Origin: Caldifarciminota bacterium
GTDB lineage: Bacteria > Hydrothermota > Tepidihabitantia > Tepidihabitantales > JAOUPE01
Assembly: GCA_029880025.1 (NCBI GenBank)
Contig: JAOUPE010000077.1
Location: forward strand, 1-7,359
Length of the DNA: 7,359 nucleotides
Reading direction: 5' to 3'
Shown here: positions 6,911 through 7,359 of the stretch, one piece after another
Position numbering within the stretch: position 1 is the first letter of the stretch
Layout of the letters: every line of letters begins with the position of its first letter
Made by a program: the position numbers and the translations under genes
The notes under the pieces: model-generated
What the model was told of the DNA's origin: nothing
What the model saw: only the letters and a program-made list of their open reading frames with translations
The model's database searches: none

Positions 6911-6918
6911 CCTCCTTT
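6911..6918 (-). promoter_or_regulatory. Shine-Dalgarno site for the 37-aa peptide
   Basis: AAAGGAGG, followed by TAGCA and then the ATG at 6905, is as strong as the sites of the large genes. It is the main reason to treat the 37-codon frame as translated. Confidence 0.8.
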
Positions 6919-6958
6919 GGTTTGAAACGATAATTGCTTATTACAAGAAACATAACTC

Positions 6959-6987
6959 ATTATAGTAATCACGAAAAAAAAAGTCAA
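6959..6987 (-). promoter_or_regulatory. Near-consensus sigma70-type promoter of the operon
   Basis: On the minus strand, TTGACT (6982-6987) and TATAAT (6959-6964) are separated by exactly 17 bp that include a run of eight further T residues. This is a full -10 consensus, five of six -35 matches and ideal spacing. Transcription would begin near 6952, leaving a leader of about 47 nt before the ATG at 6905. The promoter sits between the truncated M23 gene and the rest of the operon. No operator-like inverted repeat is obvious around it. Confidence 0.85.
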
Positions 6988-7011
6988 CTACAAAATTTAG
7001 ACTTAACATAT

Positions 7012-7317
7012 TTATCTAATCATCATAACTGGTATGGATAATACGTCATCAAATAAATGCATATACCAGTGCTCTCCGACCCTTACCCACGCATTGGGTC
7101 CAGAGCTTCCGTCTTGGTATGCTGTGCCGGAATATATTGAAAAAACATCTGTACCTGGACCTCCCGGTATATCTATTCCCCTGTGAAATCTTGGGTTTAA
7201 TACCACATCACGGCCATCGCCAATAACCCCGGACACAGGATGAACTCCATAAAATTCCCTTATTGGCCACGGATAAGTTGCAAATAAAAATATTAATGCA
7301 AGATTTAGCCCAATCAT
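7012..7317 (-). CDS. Truncated secreted M23-like protein, 101 aa
   Basis: The protein begins with a hydrophobic signal-like segment (MIGLNLALIFLFATYPWP). It then has the first half of an M23 (LytM-like) domain: HPVSGVIGDGRD, FHRGIDIP with the zinc-site pair H45/D49, a GT..DVFSIYSGTAY strand, and YMHLFDD with H87. It stops 11 residues later, so the GxxIG and HLH part that completes the zinc and catalytic site is absent. No other forward frame continues the domain, so this is not a single frameshift. It is paralogous to the N-terminus of the 779-residue protein and shares a 20-nt identical block around YMHLFDD. AAGGAGG at 7325-7331, 7 nt before the ATG, supports translation. It is either a decayed fragment or a short binding protein; peptidase activity is unlikely. 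Confidence 0.75.
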   Translation of the reverse strand: MIGLNLALIFLFATYPWPIREFYGVHPVSGVIGDGRDVVLNPRFHRGIDIPGGPGTDVFSIYSGTAYQDGSSGPNAWVRVGEHWYMHLFDDVLSIPVMMIR

Positions 7318-7359
7318 TTTAAAGCCTCCTTCTCAAAAATATAAACTCTTCCTTTTGTG

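Noticed and set aside
7332..7359. Possible -10 box (TATATT-like) upstream of the truncated M23 gene
   Set aside because: The AT-rich stretch near the window edge has no visible -35 partner within the available sequence, so a promoter cannot be supported.
1..7359. CRISPR array, tRNA, rRNA or transposase gene
   Set aside because: No regularly spaced direct repeats with unique spacers, no cloverleaf-like or conserved rRNA segments, and no transposase motifs were seen on either strand.

Overview
The window looks like AT-rich chromosomal DNA from an uncultivated bacterium of the FCB supergroup, most likely candidate division WOR-3 (Stahlbacteria) or a relative. The main clue is a large secreted protein that ends in a FlgD-Ig-like / type IX secretion (T9SS) type A sorting-like domain. 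Others are stacked beta-propellers, a degenerate M23 domain and strong AAGGAGG ribosome sites. The phylum assignment is inference. There are no marker genes, tRNAs or rRNAs here.

Layout (all genes on the minus strand, read from right to left). At the right edge, 7012-7317 encodes a 101-aa secreted protein holding only the first half of an M23 peptidase-like domain. A near-consensus sigma70-type promoter (TTGACT, 17-bp spacer, TATAAT; 6959-6987) follows. It drives a compact operon: a 37-residue single-span membrane peptide (6792-6905), a 296-aa secreted propeller-like protein (5914-6804), a 779-aa secreted protein with a degenerate M23 domain and Ig-like domains (3578-5917), and a 1062-aa secreted mosaic protein (466-3654). 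The mosaic runs: extremely Cys-rich repeat, cleaved-adhesin/MAM-like jelly roll, Ig-like domain, six Kelch-like blades, seven TolB/PD40-like blades, C-terminal sorting-like domain. The first three operon genes are joined by 4- to 13-nt overlaps with strong ribosome sites. The last two overlap out of phase by 77 nt with no ribosome site for the downstream gene, so they may be one gene split by a single-base change, or a frameshifted pair.

The left 465 bp carry no gene. They hold phrase-like intergenic repeats (about 1-200), a 28-bp perfect palindrome (238-265), a 147-bp MITE-like element with 16-bp inverted ends (289-435), and an 8-bp-stem hairpin directly after the last stop codon (446-465).

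How the genes work together: every large product has a signal peptide and domains typical of surface binding and display (propellers, Ig folds, jelly roll). The M23-like domains keep the zinc-site residues but have lost, or never reach, a catalytic His. The simplest reading is a cell-envelope or secreted adhesion/recognition cluster, in which only the last product carries the apparent T9SS-type sorting signal. No enzymatic pathway is evident.
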